Source of the DNA: Bradyrhizobium cytisi
GTDB lineage: Bacteria > Pseudomonadota > Alphaproteobacteria > Rhizobiales > Xanthobacteraceae
Direction: 5' to 3'
NCBI RefSeq assembly: GCF_008123515.1
Contig: NZ_VSSR01000052.1
Location: forward strand, 1-64,000
Length of the DNA: 64,000 nucleotides
In this document: positions 17,063-25,136 of the stretch, piece after piece
How the letters are laid out: every line of letters starts with the position of its first letter
Position numbering within the stretch: the stretch's first letter is position 1
The notes under the pieces: generated by a model
What the model was told of the DNA's origin: nothing
The model's database searches: none
Seen by the model: the letters and a program-made list of their open reading frames with translations, nothing else
Made by a program: the position numbers and the translations under genes

Positions 17063-18292
17063 ATGGATTACGCCCAGTTCTTCAGTTCCGCTCTCGATCG
17101 CCTCCACACCGAGCGGCGCTACCGCGTGTTCGCCGATCTGGAGCGCATCGCCGGCCGGTTCCCGCATGCGGTCTGGCACTCGCCGAAGGGCAAGCGCGAC
17201 GTCGTGATCTGGTGCTCCAACGATTACCTCGGCATGGGCCAGCACCCGAAGGTGGTCGGCGCCATGGTCGAGACCGCAACCCGCGTCGGCACCGGTGCAG
17301 GCGGCACCCGCAACATCGCCGGGACGCATCATCCGCTGGTGCAGCTCGAGACCGAGCTCGCCGACCTTCATGGCAAGGAAGCGTCGCTGCTGTTCACCTC
17401 GGGCTACGTCTCGAACCAGACCGGCATCGCCACCATCGCAAAGCTCATTCCGAACTGCCTGATCCTGTCGGACGAGCTCAACCACAATTCGATGATCGAG
17501 GGCATCCGGCAGTCCGGCTGCGAGCGGCAAGTGTTCCGCCACAACGATCTCGCCGACCTTGAAGCGCTCCTGAAGGCTGCCGGTCCGAACCAGCCGAAGC
17601 TGATCGCCTGCGAGAGCCTCTATTCGATGGACGGCGACGTCGCCCCGCTCGCAAAGATCTGCGACCTCGCCGAGAAGTACGGCGCGATGACCTATGTCGA
17701 CGAGGTTCACGCCGTCGGCATGTACGGCCCGCGCGGCGGCGGCATTGCCGAGCGTGACGGCGTCATGCATCGCATCGACATCCTCGAAGGCACGCTGGCC
17801 AAGGCGTTCGGCTGCCTCGGCGGCTATATCGCGGCCAACGGCCAGATCATCGATGCGGTGCGCTCCTATGCCCCGGGCTTCATCTTCACCACCGCGCTGC
17901 CGCCGGCGATCTGCTCGGCCGCGACCGCCGCGATCAAGCATCTGAAGACTTCGAGCTGGGAGCGCGAGCGCCACCAGGATCGCGCCGCCCGCGCCAAGGC
18001 GATCCTCAATGCCGCCGGCCTGCCGGTGATGTCGAACGACACCCATATCGTGCCGCTGTTCATCGGCGATGCCGAGAAGTGCAAGCGGGCCTCGGATATG
18101 CTGCTCGAGGATCACGGCATCTACATCCAGCCGATCAACTATCCGACCGTCGCCAAGGGCACCGAGCGCCTGCGCATCACGCCCTCGCCCTATCATGACG
18201 ACGGTCTGATCGATCAGCTCGCCGAAGCGCTGTTGCAGGTGTGGGACCGCCTGGATCTGCCGCTGCGCGAGAAGTCGCTGGCGGCGGAGTAG
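17063..18292 (+). CDS. hemA: 5-aminolevulinate synthase
   Basis: A 409-residue PLP enzyme of the C4 (Shemin) pathway: glycine plus succinyl-CoA gives 5-aminolevulinate, the first step of heme biosynthesis in alphaproteobacteria. Family blocks include CSNDYLGMGQHP, GTGAGGTRNIAGTH (glycine/CoA site), DEVHAVGMYG with the cofactor-ring Asp, and the Schiff-base Lys247 in GTLAKAFGCLGGY. Length is normal for the family. Expression is probably raised at low oxygen through the FixK box upstream, which would supply heme for high-affinity oxidases. The start ATG at 17063 fits the family N-terminus (MDYAQFF). A family A repeat follows the gene. Confidence 0.97.
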   Translation: MDYAQFFSSALDRLHTERRYRVFADLERIAGRFPHAVWHSPKGKRDVVIWCSNDYLGMGQHPKVVGAMVETATRVGTGAGGTRNIAGTHHPLVQLETELADLHGKEASLLFTSGYVSNQTGIATIAKLIPNCLILSDELNHNSMIEGIRQSGCERQVFRHNDLADLEALLKAAGPNQPKLIACESLYSMDGDVAPLAKICDLAEKYGAMTYVDEVHAVGMYGPRGGGIAERDGVMHRIDILEGTLAKAFGCLGGYIAANGQIIDAVRSYAPGFIFTTALPPAICSAATAAIKHLKTSSWERERHQDRAARAKAILNAAGLPVMSNDTHIVPLFIGDAEKCKRASDMLLEDHGIYIQPINYPTVAKGTERLRITPSPYHDDGLIDQLAEALLQVWDRLDLPLREKSLAAE

Positions 18293-18307
18293 GCTCGCTC
18301 CCCTTTG

Positions 18308-18447
18308 CCTCTCCCCGCTTGCGGGGAGAGGCCGGATCGCATCGCCAGATGCGATCCGGGTGAGGGGGAGTCTCCGCGAGTCCAACTCTGACCGTCCCCG
18401 CGGAGAGCCCCCCTCACCCCACCCTCTCCCCGCAAGCGGGGCGAGGG
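18308..18447. repeat. Palindromic intergenic repeat, family A
   Basis: Outer arms CTCTCCCCGCTTGCGGGGAG and CTCTCCCCGCAAGCGGGG, plus inner arms GGTGAGGGGGAGTCTCCGCG and CGCGGAGAGCCCCCCTCACC, form a full-length fold-back. It fills half of the 304-bp gap between hemA and the hybrid kinase. I see no further element in the remainder apart from the upstream region of the kinase gene. Confidence 0.85.
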
Positions 18448-18596
18448 AGCGCAAGCAGCTCACCCCGCGACTTAACGACAACCTCAGTTCCCGCCGCCAC
18501 CCGGCATTTCGCTGTCGCCTCTGGCTGCCCAACGCGCTAGATTTGCAGGGAAAATGAGATCGGGCGCTACCGCGCCATGGGAGAAGCACGCTCGCC

Positions 18597-21500
18597 ATGC
18601 TGCACGACTGGGGCGTGATCGCTGCCGCCTTCGGCTACATCGGCTTCCTGTTCCTGGTGGCGAGCCATGGCGACCGCCGCTCGCCGGCCGGCCGCGGCCG
18701 CGCGTCCGGGCTGATCTACCCGCTGTCGCTGGCGATCTACTGCACGTCCTGGACCTTCTTCGGCTCGGTCGGCTTTGCCACCCGCACCTCGACCGACTTC
18801 CTCGCGATCTATGTCGGCCCGATCCTGATGATCGGTCTCGGCGCCGGCGTGCTCCGCCGTGTGATCCAGCTTGCGAAGGCCCACAACATCACCTCGATCG
18901 CCGACTTCATCGGCGCGCGCTACGGCAAGAGCCAGGCGGTGGCGGCCACCGTGGCGCTGATCGCGATCATCGGCTCGGTGCCCTACATCGCCCTCCAGCT
19001 CAAGGCGGTCGCCTCCTCGCTCGAAGTCATCCTGAGCGAGGACCAAGCGTTCTCCCACATCCCGATCCTCGGCGACATGGCGCTGATGGTGACGCTGGCG
19101 ATGGCAGCCTTCGCGGTGCTGTTCGGCACCCGGCAGACCGACGCCACCGAGCATCAGCACGGCCTGATGCTGGCGGTCGCGACCGAATCCATCATCAAGC
19201 TGGTCGCCTTCCTCGCCGCCGGCATCTTCGTCACTTTCTGGATGTTCTCGCCGCACGAATTGATCGAGCGCGCGATGAAGACGCCGGAGGCGGTGCGCGC
19301 CATCGACTATTCGCCGTCGATCGGCAACTTTCTCACGATGACATTGCTGTCGCTGTGCGCGATCATGCTGCTGCCGCGCCAGTTCCATGTCAGCGTGGTG
19401 GAGAACTCCTCGGATGCCGAGGTCAGCCGCGCCCGCTGGCTGTTCCCGCTCTATCTCGTCGCCATCAATGTGTTCGTGATCCCGGTCGCGCTCGCCGGCC
19501 TCGTCACCTTCCCGTTCGGCGCCGTCGACCCTGATATGTACGTGCTGGCATTGCCGATGGAGGGCGGCGCGGGACTGCTCAGCGTCGCCGTCTTCGTCGG
19601 CGGCCTGTCGGCGGCAACCGCGATGGTGATCGTCGAGTGCGTTGCGCTGTCCATCATGGTCTCCAACGATCTCGTGGTGCCGCTGGTGCTCAAGAGACGG
19701 CCCGACGGCCGTGCCGGCGCCACCGATTTCGGCGACTTCCTGCTGCGCTCACGGCGGCTTGCGATCTTCGCCATCATGGTGATGGCCTACTTCTACTATC
19801 GCGCGCTCGGCAACACCCAGCTCGCGGCGATCGGCCTGCTGTCCTTTGCCGCCATCGCACAACTCGCGCCCGCCTTCTTCGGCGGCCTGTTGTGGCGGCG
19901 CGCCACCGCGCGCGGCGCCATCGGCGGCATGATGGTCGGCTTCGCCCTATGGCTCTACACGCTATTCATACCGAGCTTCATGGATTCCTCGACCGCGGGC
20001 ATTATGCTGCTCCAGCACGGCCCGTTCGGCATCGAGGCGCTGCGGCCGCAGGCGCTGTTCGGCGCCGACCTGCCGCCGCTAATGCATGGCGTGGTCTGGT
20101 CGCTCTCGCTCAACATCCTCACTTACGTGCTGCTGTCGCTGGCGCGGCAACCCTCGTCCATCGAGCTCGTGCAGGCCGACCTGTTCGTGCCCAACACGCT
20201 CGCGCCCATCGCCCCGAATTTCCGCCGCTGGCGCACCACCATCACGGTGCAGGACATCCAGACCACGGTCGCGCAATATCTCGGGCCCGATCGCGCCCGG
20301 CAATCATTCGAGGCGTTCTCGGCACGGCGCAACATGCGGCTGGAATCCGGAGCACCAGCCGATTTCGAGCTGCTGCAACACGCCGAGCACCTGATCGCTT
20401 CCTCGATCGGAGCTGCATCCTCACGCCTCGTGATGTCGCTGCTGCTGCGCAAGCGCACGGTCTCCGCGAAAGCCGCGCTGAAGCTGCTCGACGATTCCCA
20501 TGCGGCACTGCATTTCAACCGCGAGATCCTGCAGACCGCGCTCAACCATGTGCGCCAGGGCATTGCGGTGTTCGACGCCGACTTGCAGCTGATCTGCTCC
20601 AACCGGCAGTTCGGCGATCTGCTCAACGTGCCCCCGCATTTCATTCAGTTCGGCACGCCGCTCCGCGAGATCCTGGAGTTCATGGGCGTCAGCGACCCCG
20701 CCAATGAGGCTGACCGCGAGGCGATGATCGAGCAGCGGCTCGTGGCCTACACCACCGACAGCGAGCCCTATCTCGAACGCCTGCCGGAACGCCACATGGT
20801 GATCGAGGTGCTCACCAACCGCATGCCCGGCGGCGGCTTCGTCATCACCTTCACCGACGTCACGCCGACCTTCGAGGCGGCGGAAGCGCTGGAGCGCGCC
20901 AACGCGACGCTGGAGAAGCGCGTGCGCGACCGCACCGAGGAGCTGACGCGGTTGAACTCCGAGCTCGCGCTCGCCAAGAGCAGCGCGGAGGACGCCAGCA
21001 TCTCCAAGACGCGCTTCCTCGCGGCCGCCAGTCACGACATTCTCCAGCCGCTGAACGCAGCGCGGCTCTATGTCACGAGCCTGGTCGAGCGCCAGCACAG
21101 TGGCGAGGAGACGCGGCTGGTCGAGAACATCGACGAATCGCTGCAAGCCATCGAGGAAATCCTCGGCGCGCTGCTCGATATCTCCAGGCTCGATGCCGGC
21201 GCGATGACGACCTCGATCTCGAGCTTCAAGATGGCCGATCTGATGCGCTCGCTGGAGATCGAGTTCGCACCGATCGCCCGCGCCAAGGGCCTCGATCTCA
21301 GCTTCGTGCCCTGCTCGCTGCCGGTCGAGTCGGATCGGCTACTGCTGCGGCGACTGCTGCAGAATTTGATCTCGAACGCGATCAAGTACACTCCGCGAGG
21401 GCGCGTGCTGGTCGGTTGCCGCCGCCACGGCCCCTCGCTCAAGATCTGCGTCTACGACACCGGCGTCGGCATCCCCACGGTCAAGCGCGGCGAGATCTTC

Positions 21501-22106
21501 AAGGAATTCCACCGTCTCGAGCAAGGCGCGCGGATCGCGCGCGGGCTGGGGCTGGGTCTCTCGATCGTCGAGCGGCTGGCGCGCGTGCTCAACCACGGCA
21601 TCGCCATCGATGCCAATACGAGCGGCGGCTCCTTGTTCTCCGTGACGGTGCCGACGGCGAAGGCCGTGACGCTCACCGCGGCGGTGACCAGCGCAACGCC
21701 GCTGGCGCGCACGCCAATCGCAGGCGCGCTGATCGTCTGCATCGAGAACGACGCCGCGATCCTCGACGGCATGCGGACTCTGTTGAAGGCTTGGGGCGCG
21801 GAGGTGATCGCGGTCGCCGATCCCGAAGGCGCGATCGCCGCGATCGAAGCGGCCGGCCGGCGCGTCACCGGCCTGCTCGTCGACTATCACCTCGACCGCG
21901 GCAATGGCGTCGCCGCGATCCGCGACATCCGCCGCCGGTTCGGCGACACCATCCCCGCGATCCTGATCACCGCCGATCGCAGCCCTGCCGTGCAGATGGC
22001 CGCACGCGACGAGAAGATCGCCGTGCTGAACAAGCCGGTGAAGCCGGCCTCGCTGCGTGCCTTGCTCGGGCAATGGCGGACGCAGCAGATGGTGGCCGCG
22101 GAGTAA
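18597..22106 (+). CDS. CrbS/MxtR-like hybrid histidine kinase with N-terminal solute:sodium symporter domain
   Basis: A 1169-residue membrane sensor. Residues about 1-510 form a solute:sodium symporter (SSS) domain with some 12-13 helices. About 540-640 match the STAC linker that couples such transporters to kinases. A PAS domain follows (about 650-745), then a coiled coil and the HisKA box ASHDILQPLNAARL with phospho-acceptor His813. The ATPase domain has LISNAIKYTPRG and GLGLGLSIVE; a C-terminal receiver carries Asp1096 (LLVDYHLD). The architecture matches CrbS/MxtR kinases, which with LuxR-type CrbR/ErdR control acetyl-CoA synthetase and acetate use in gammaproteobacteria. The likely partner regulator starts 2.7 kb downstream. 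Confidence 0.88.
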   Translation: MLHDWGVIAAAFGYIGFLFLVASHGDRRSPAGRGRASGLIYPLSLAIYCTSWTFFGSVGFATRTSTDFLAIYVGPILMIGLGAGVLRRVIQLAKAHNITSIADFIGARYGKSQAVAATVALIAIIGSVPYIALQLKAVASSLEVILSEDQAFSHIPILGDMALMVTLAMAAFAVLFGTRQTDATEHQHGLMLAVATESIIKLVAFLAAGIFVTFWMFSPHELIERAMKTPEAVRAIDYSPSIGNFLTMTLLSLCAIMLLPRQFHVSVVENSSDAEVSRARWLFPLYLVAINVFVIPVALAGLVTFPFGAVDPDMYVLALPMEGGAGLLSVAVFVGGLSAATAMVIVECVALSIMVSNDLVVPLVLKRRPDGRAGATDFGDFLLRSRRLAIFAIMVMAYFYYRALGNTQLAAIGLLSFAAIAQLAPAFFGGLLWRRATARGAIGGMMVGFALWLYTLFIPSFMDSSTAGIMLLQHGPFGIEALRPQALFGADLPPLMHGVVWSLSLNILTYVLLSLARQPSSIELVQADLFVPNTLAPIAPNFRRWRTTITVQDIQTTVAQYLGPDRARQSFEAFSARRNMRLESGAPADFELLQHAEHLIASSIGAASSRLVMSLLLRKRTVSAKAALKLLDDSHAALHFNREILQTALNHVRQGIAVFDADLQLICSNRQFGDLLNVPPHFIQFGTPLREILEFMGVSDPANEADREAMIEQRLVAYTTDSEPYLERLPERHMVIEVLTNRMPGGGFVITFTDVTPTFEAAEALERANATLEKRVRDRTEELTRLNSELALAKSSAEDASISKTRFLAAASHDILQPLNAARLYVTSLVERQHSGEETRLVENIDESLQAIEEILGALLDISRLDAGAMTTSISSFKMADLMRSLEIEFAPIARAKGLDLSFVPCSLPVESDRLLLRRLLQNLISNAIKYTPRGRVLVGCRRHGPSLKICVYDTGVGIPTVKRGEIFKEFHRLEQGARIARGLGLGLSIVERLARVLNHGIAIDANTSGGSLFSVTVPTAKAVTLTAAVTSATPLARTPIAGALIVCIENDAAILDGMRTLLKAWGAEVIAVADPEGAIAAIEAAGRRVTGLLVDYHLDRGNGVAAIRDIRRRFGDTIPAILITADRSPAVQMAARDEKIAVLNKPVKPASLRALLGQWRTQQMVAAE

Positions 22107-22187
22107 AATCCGGGGTCAGCAGTCGGTCGATCCGCTGAGCCCGCGCGACGTCTCGAGCTCAAGCTGGGATTGGTGTCGAATGAGCGC

Positions 22188-23219
22188 TCAGGCACCACCG
22201 TCGGCATCGATGACGGCCTTGGCAAAGGCTTGCGGTGCTTCCTGCGGCAAATTGTGACCGATGCCGCCGGTGATCAGGCGATAATCGTAGCGGCCGGAGA
22301 ATCTCTTGGCGTAAGCGCTGGGATCGGGGTGCGGCGCGCCGTTGGCGTCGCCCTCCATCGTGATCGTCGGCACGTTGATAACAGGAGTTGCCGCAAGCTT
22401 CTTTTCGATCTCCTCGTACTTCGCCTCGCCCTTGGCGAGGCCGAGCCGCCAGCGGTAATTGTGGATCGTGATCGCGACGTGATCCTTGTTCTCGAAGGCC
22501 TTCGCACTGCGATCGAAGATGGCGTCGTCGAATTTCCACTGCGGCGAGGCCAGCTTCCAGATCAGCTTTGCGAAATCATGCGTGTGCTTCTCGTAGCCGG
22601 CGCGGCCGCGCTCGGTCGCGAAATAGAACTGATACCACCATTGCAGCTCGGCCGCAGGCGGCAGCGGCGCGTTGCCGGCAGCCTGGCTCGAGATCAGATA
22701 ACCGCTGACCGAGACCAGCGCGCGACAGCGCTCCGGCCACAGCGCCGCAATGATATCGGCGGTGCGCGCGCCCCAGTCGAAGCCGGCAACGACCGCCTTC
22801 TTGATGTCGAGCGCATCCATCAATGCGATGATGTCGACGGCGAGCGCGGCCGGCTCGCCGTTGCGCAGCGTCTGGGCGGAGAGAAAATGCGTCGAGCCAT
22901 AGCCGCGCAAATAGGGGATGATGACGCGATAGCCGGCCTGCGCCAGGATCGGCGCGACATCGACGAAGCTGTGAATGTCGTAAGGCCAGCCGTGGAGCAG
23001 GATCGCCACCGGGCCGGTCGCGGGACCGGCTTCGGCGTAGCCGACATTGAGGACGCCGGAATTGATCTGCTTGATCGTGCCGAAAGATGCGCCGGTTGCG
23101 GACGATGGCGGCGTCTCGGTTTCGGCGCGTGCAAGGTCGATCACACCGAGGCCGATAGCAACGGTCCCGGCGGCGACGCCGAGGAACTGGCGGCGATGCT
23201 GGTCGATAATCTGTGTCAT
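22188..23219 (-). CDS. Tat-exported alpha/beta hydrolase (epoxide hydrolase-like)
   Basis: A 343-residue alpha/beta-hydrolase. The N-terminus HRRQFLGVAAGTVAIGLGV carries a twin-arginine export motif, unusual for this mostly cytoplasmic family. The fold blocks are clear: LLHGWPYDIHSF (oxyanion HG-W-P), GYGSTHF, and the nucleophile elbow VAGFDWGART with Asp. This Asp-nucleophile pattern is that of epoxide hydrolases and haloalkane dehalogenases. The terminal catalytic His lies in GGIGHNLPQEAP. The ATG at 23219 is used because the open frame upstream runs through repeat DNA. It is convergent with the kinase gene (82-bp gap). Substrate unknown. Confidence 0.85.
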   Translation of the reverse strand: MTQIIDQHRRQFLGVAAGTVAIGLGVIDLARAETETPPSSATGASFGTIKQINSGVLNVGYAEAGPATGPVAILLHGWPYDIHSFVDVAPILAQAGYRVIIPYLRGYGSTHFLSAQTLRNGEPAALAVDIIALMDALDIKKAVVAGFDWGARTADIIAALWPERCRALVSVSGYLISSQAAGNAPLPPAAELQWWYQFYFATERGRAGYEKHTHDFAKLIWKLASPQWKFDDAIFDRSAKAFENKDHVAITIHNYRWRLGLAKGEAKYEEIEKKLAATPVINVPTITMEGDANGAPHPDPSAYAKRFSGRYDYRLITGGIGHNLPQEAPQAFAKAVIDADGGA

Positions 23220-23354
23220 GATCTCTTGCCTCGTTGATGGTGTCCGAATCGTCAGATCAGGTCGACGACGACGTCGGTGTCCGGGCCGTGTGGAGCGGTT
23301 TTTCCGTTTGGCTCTTGAGCGTCTCCTTGCCGTCACGCAACTGACTATCAGGGG

Positions 23355-23427
23355 CCAGCGCAGCGAGGCAATCCAGATTTCCTCCGCGGCGGCGGACTGG
23401 ATTGCTTCGCTGCGCTCGCAATGACGG
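23355..23427. repeat. Palindromic intergenic repeat, family E
   Basis: GCGAGGCAATCCAG and CTGGATTGCTTCGC are complementary arms around a GC-rich CCGCGGCGGCGG centre, followed by TGCGCTCGCAATGACGG. The style is that of a mobile palindromic (REP-like) unit; I recall this text as common in Bradyrhizobium intergenic DNA, unverified here. No coding signal. Confidence 0.6.
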
Positions 23428-23562
23428 AGCAAAGGGTGAGGCCATCGCTCTCCAACTCACATCTCAAACAGCAGATACGTCTCAAACAGCAGATACGCCT
23501 TCGCCTTCTCGCGGCGCAATCCGCCCGAGTTTTGCTTCCGCTTCTCGCCCTTCAAACAAGGG

Positions 23563-24150
23563 GCGCAGGGAAGGCCGGGTGCTGACCTCGCACCCACGGT
23601 CCGCTGTGCGCGGGTAGCGCAAAAAGAATTGCACAGCGGCATACAGGTGAAGCCGAACACACGACCTTCCCTGCGCAGTGGTTGGACGGCTTATGCCGTG
23701 CTCTCCCGGGAGCCGAGTTCCTTCTGGCCTCCCTTCGCCCGACGGAATTCGCCGACACCGCGCCGGTTGACGCCAATGCCGCCTCCGCAAGACTTGACCG
23801 TAGCGACGACGGTCAGGACCACACGGTTTTGCCGTACGCAAGCAGTCCTGCTTCGGCCCAAGAGGGCCTGGCAGGACAAAGCGCCGTTCGTACAACGCGG
23901 CTTGCAAGCAGCTCACGGGGCTCGGCTCAATCCACTGCCCCACCCTGCCACCCACATCCGCGACGGCACCGCTCAGCGTCCACCGCAGCCCGATCCGCGG
24001 CTCGTGACGACGTACGACCGCCCCTTTTCGCCGGATCAGGATGGGCGACACATACGACAAATCCGAATTTCGGTAAAGTAGAATATTTTTGGTGCGCAGC
24101 GATTGACCCAGCGATAGGGTATTTTGCCCGTCGGGCAGCGCAAGCGCTGG
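23563..24150. other. Structured non-coding element, about 590 bp, successive nested stem-loops
   Basis: This 940-bp gap holds no credible gene, yet most of it looks constrained. A 19-base outer stem pairs 23563-23581 with 23658-23676 (17 of 19). Inside it, CCGCTGTGC at 23601-23609 pairs with GCACAGCGG at 23631-23639. Further on, GACCGT 23796-23801 pairs with ACGGTC 23809-23814. GTCCTGC 23845-23851 pairs with GCAGGAC 23871-23877, nested around GGCCC/GGGCC (23855-23859 with 23864-23868). The tail has GCCCGTCGGGC and AGCGCAAGCGCT. Open frames exist on both strands, but none has a start site or protein-like sequence. I think similar text recurs in Bradyrhizobium genomes (unverified). It may be a repeat element or RNA. 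Confidence 0.5.
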
Positions 24151-24159
24151 TAGCAAAGC

Positions 24160-24831
24160 CTACCCCGTCGGCGTGCCCTGCTTCCACTGGCCGCCGGCGA
24201 TCCGGGCGGCGGCGATCACTGCCTGGGTCCGGCTCTCGACCCCGAGCTTTTGCAGGATGGCCGAGACATGCGCCTTGATGGTCGCCTCGGAGACGCCGAG
24301 CTCGTAGGCGATCTGCTTGTTGAGCAATCCCTCCGACAGCATCATCAGCACCCGCACCTGCTGCGGCGTCAGCGTCACCAGGCGGTCGCGCAGGCGCGTC
24401 ATGTCGGGGTCGGCGGCGGCCGTCAGGTCGGTATCGGCGGGAACCCAGACGTCGCCTTCCATGACCTTGCGGATGGCATCGCGCAGCGTCTCGACGCCGA
24501 ATCGCTTCGGGATGAAGCCGGAGGCGCCGAAATCGAGCGAACGCCGGATCGTGGCGCTGTCGTCGGAGGCCGAGACGATCACCACCGGGATCGCCGGATA
24601 TTGCGCGCGCAGATAGATCAGGCCGGAGAAGCCGGAGATGCCTGGCATCGAGAGGTCGAGCAGGACCAGGTCGACGTCGGAGGTCTGCTCCAGAAGCTTG
24701 GTCAGATCCTCGAACGACCCGGCCTCGTCGATCTTCGCCGTGCTCAGGACACTGGCCACCGCCTGCCGCAGCGCATCGCGGAACAGCGGATGGTCATCGG
24801 CAATGACGAGATGGGTGGAGGGAGCGCTCAT
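24160..24831 (-). CDS. CrbR/ErdR-like LuxR-type response regulator
   Basis: A 223-residue regulator: receiver domain at about 7-125 with phospho-acceptor Asp59 (VLLDLSMPG), acidic pair ADDH at 11-14 and the conserved Thr/Ser-Lys site (VSASDD, then FIPK). A LuxR/NarL helix-turn-helix follows at about 155-218 (LTPQQVRVLMMLSEGLLNKQ then IAYELGVSEATIKAH). It is the natural partner of the symporter-type hybrid kinase upstream, as CrbR/ErdR are for CrbS/MxtR. The ATG at 24831 has AAGAGA upstream; the longer frame is not family-like. It is divergent from a transporter gene 305 bp away, the likeliest local target. Assignment of the pair is inferred from domain architecture and proximity. Confidence 0.85.
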   Translation of the reverse strand: MSAPSTHLVIADDHPLFRDALRQAVASVLSTAKIDEAGSFEDLTKLLEQTSDVDLVLLDLSMPGISGFSGLIYLRAQYPAIPVVIVSASDDSATIRRSLDFGASGFIPKRFGVETLRDAIRKVMEGDVWVPADTDLTAAADPDMTRLRDRLVTLTPQQVRVLMMLSEGLLNKQIAYELGVSEATIKAHVSAILQKLGVESRTQAVIAAARIAGGQWKQGTPTG

Positions 24832-24996
24832 CGATCTCTTGCTGTCGTTCACAACCGGGCCAGTAGTCCGGACCGGCGCAATGGTCAATTCTTCCCCGGC
24901 CGGCCGTGGCATGCAAGGGCACATTATTCCTTTGCGGAAAAGGGGTTAATCCGCAGCCGTGCGCCGCGCCGCGGCACTTTACTTCCACACCGTCAG

Positions 24997-25014
24997 TTGC
25001 GCGTCAGTGCGCAA
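24997..25014. promoter_or_regulatory. Dyad in the regulator-transporter intergenic region
   Basis: TTGCGC-GTCAGT-GCGCAA is a perfect 6-bp inverted repeat in the 305-bp gap between the divergent response regulator and MFS transporter genes, about 120 bp before the transporter start. A two-armed site of this size suits a dimeric LuxR-type regulator. The rest of the gap shows a TGCGGA/TCCGCA hairpin near 24934-24956 and GGGGAG before the transporter ATG. Confidence 0.35.
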
Positions 25015-25136
25015 GGCCAAAAGTCGTATTGGGGCGGGTTTCACACCGATGTTACCTTGGAGGCAAGACCCAGGTTGATCCGGCATGCCCGGACAGCCGG
25101 GACGCGAGGAAACGAAATTCGGGGAGCGCATTCACG

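Noticed and set aside
23482..24278. Open frames of 150-224 codons on both strands over the structured element
   Set aside because: No ribosome-binding sites, arginine- and proline-rich composition typical of chance frames in GC-rich DNA, and no agreement with any protein family; stems explain the sequence better.
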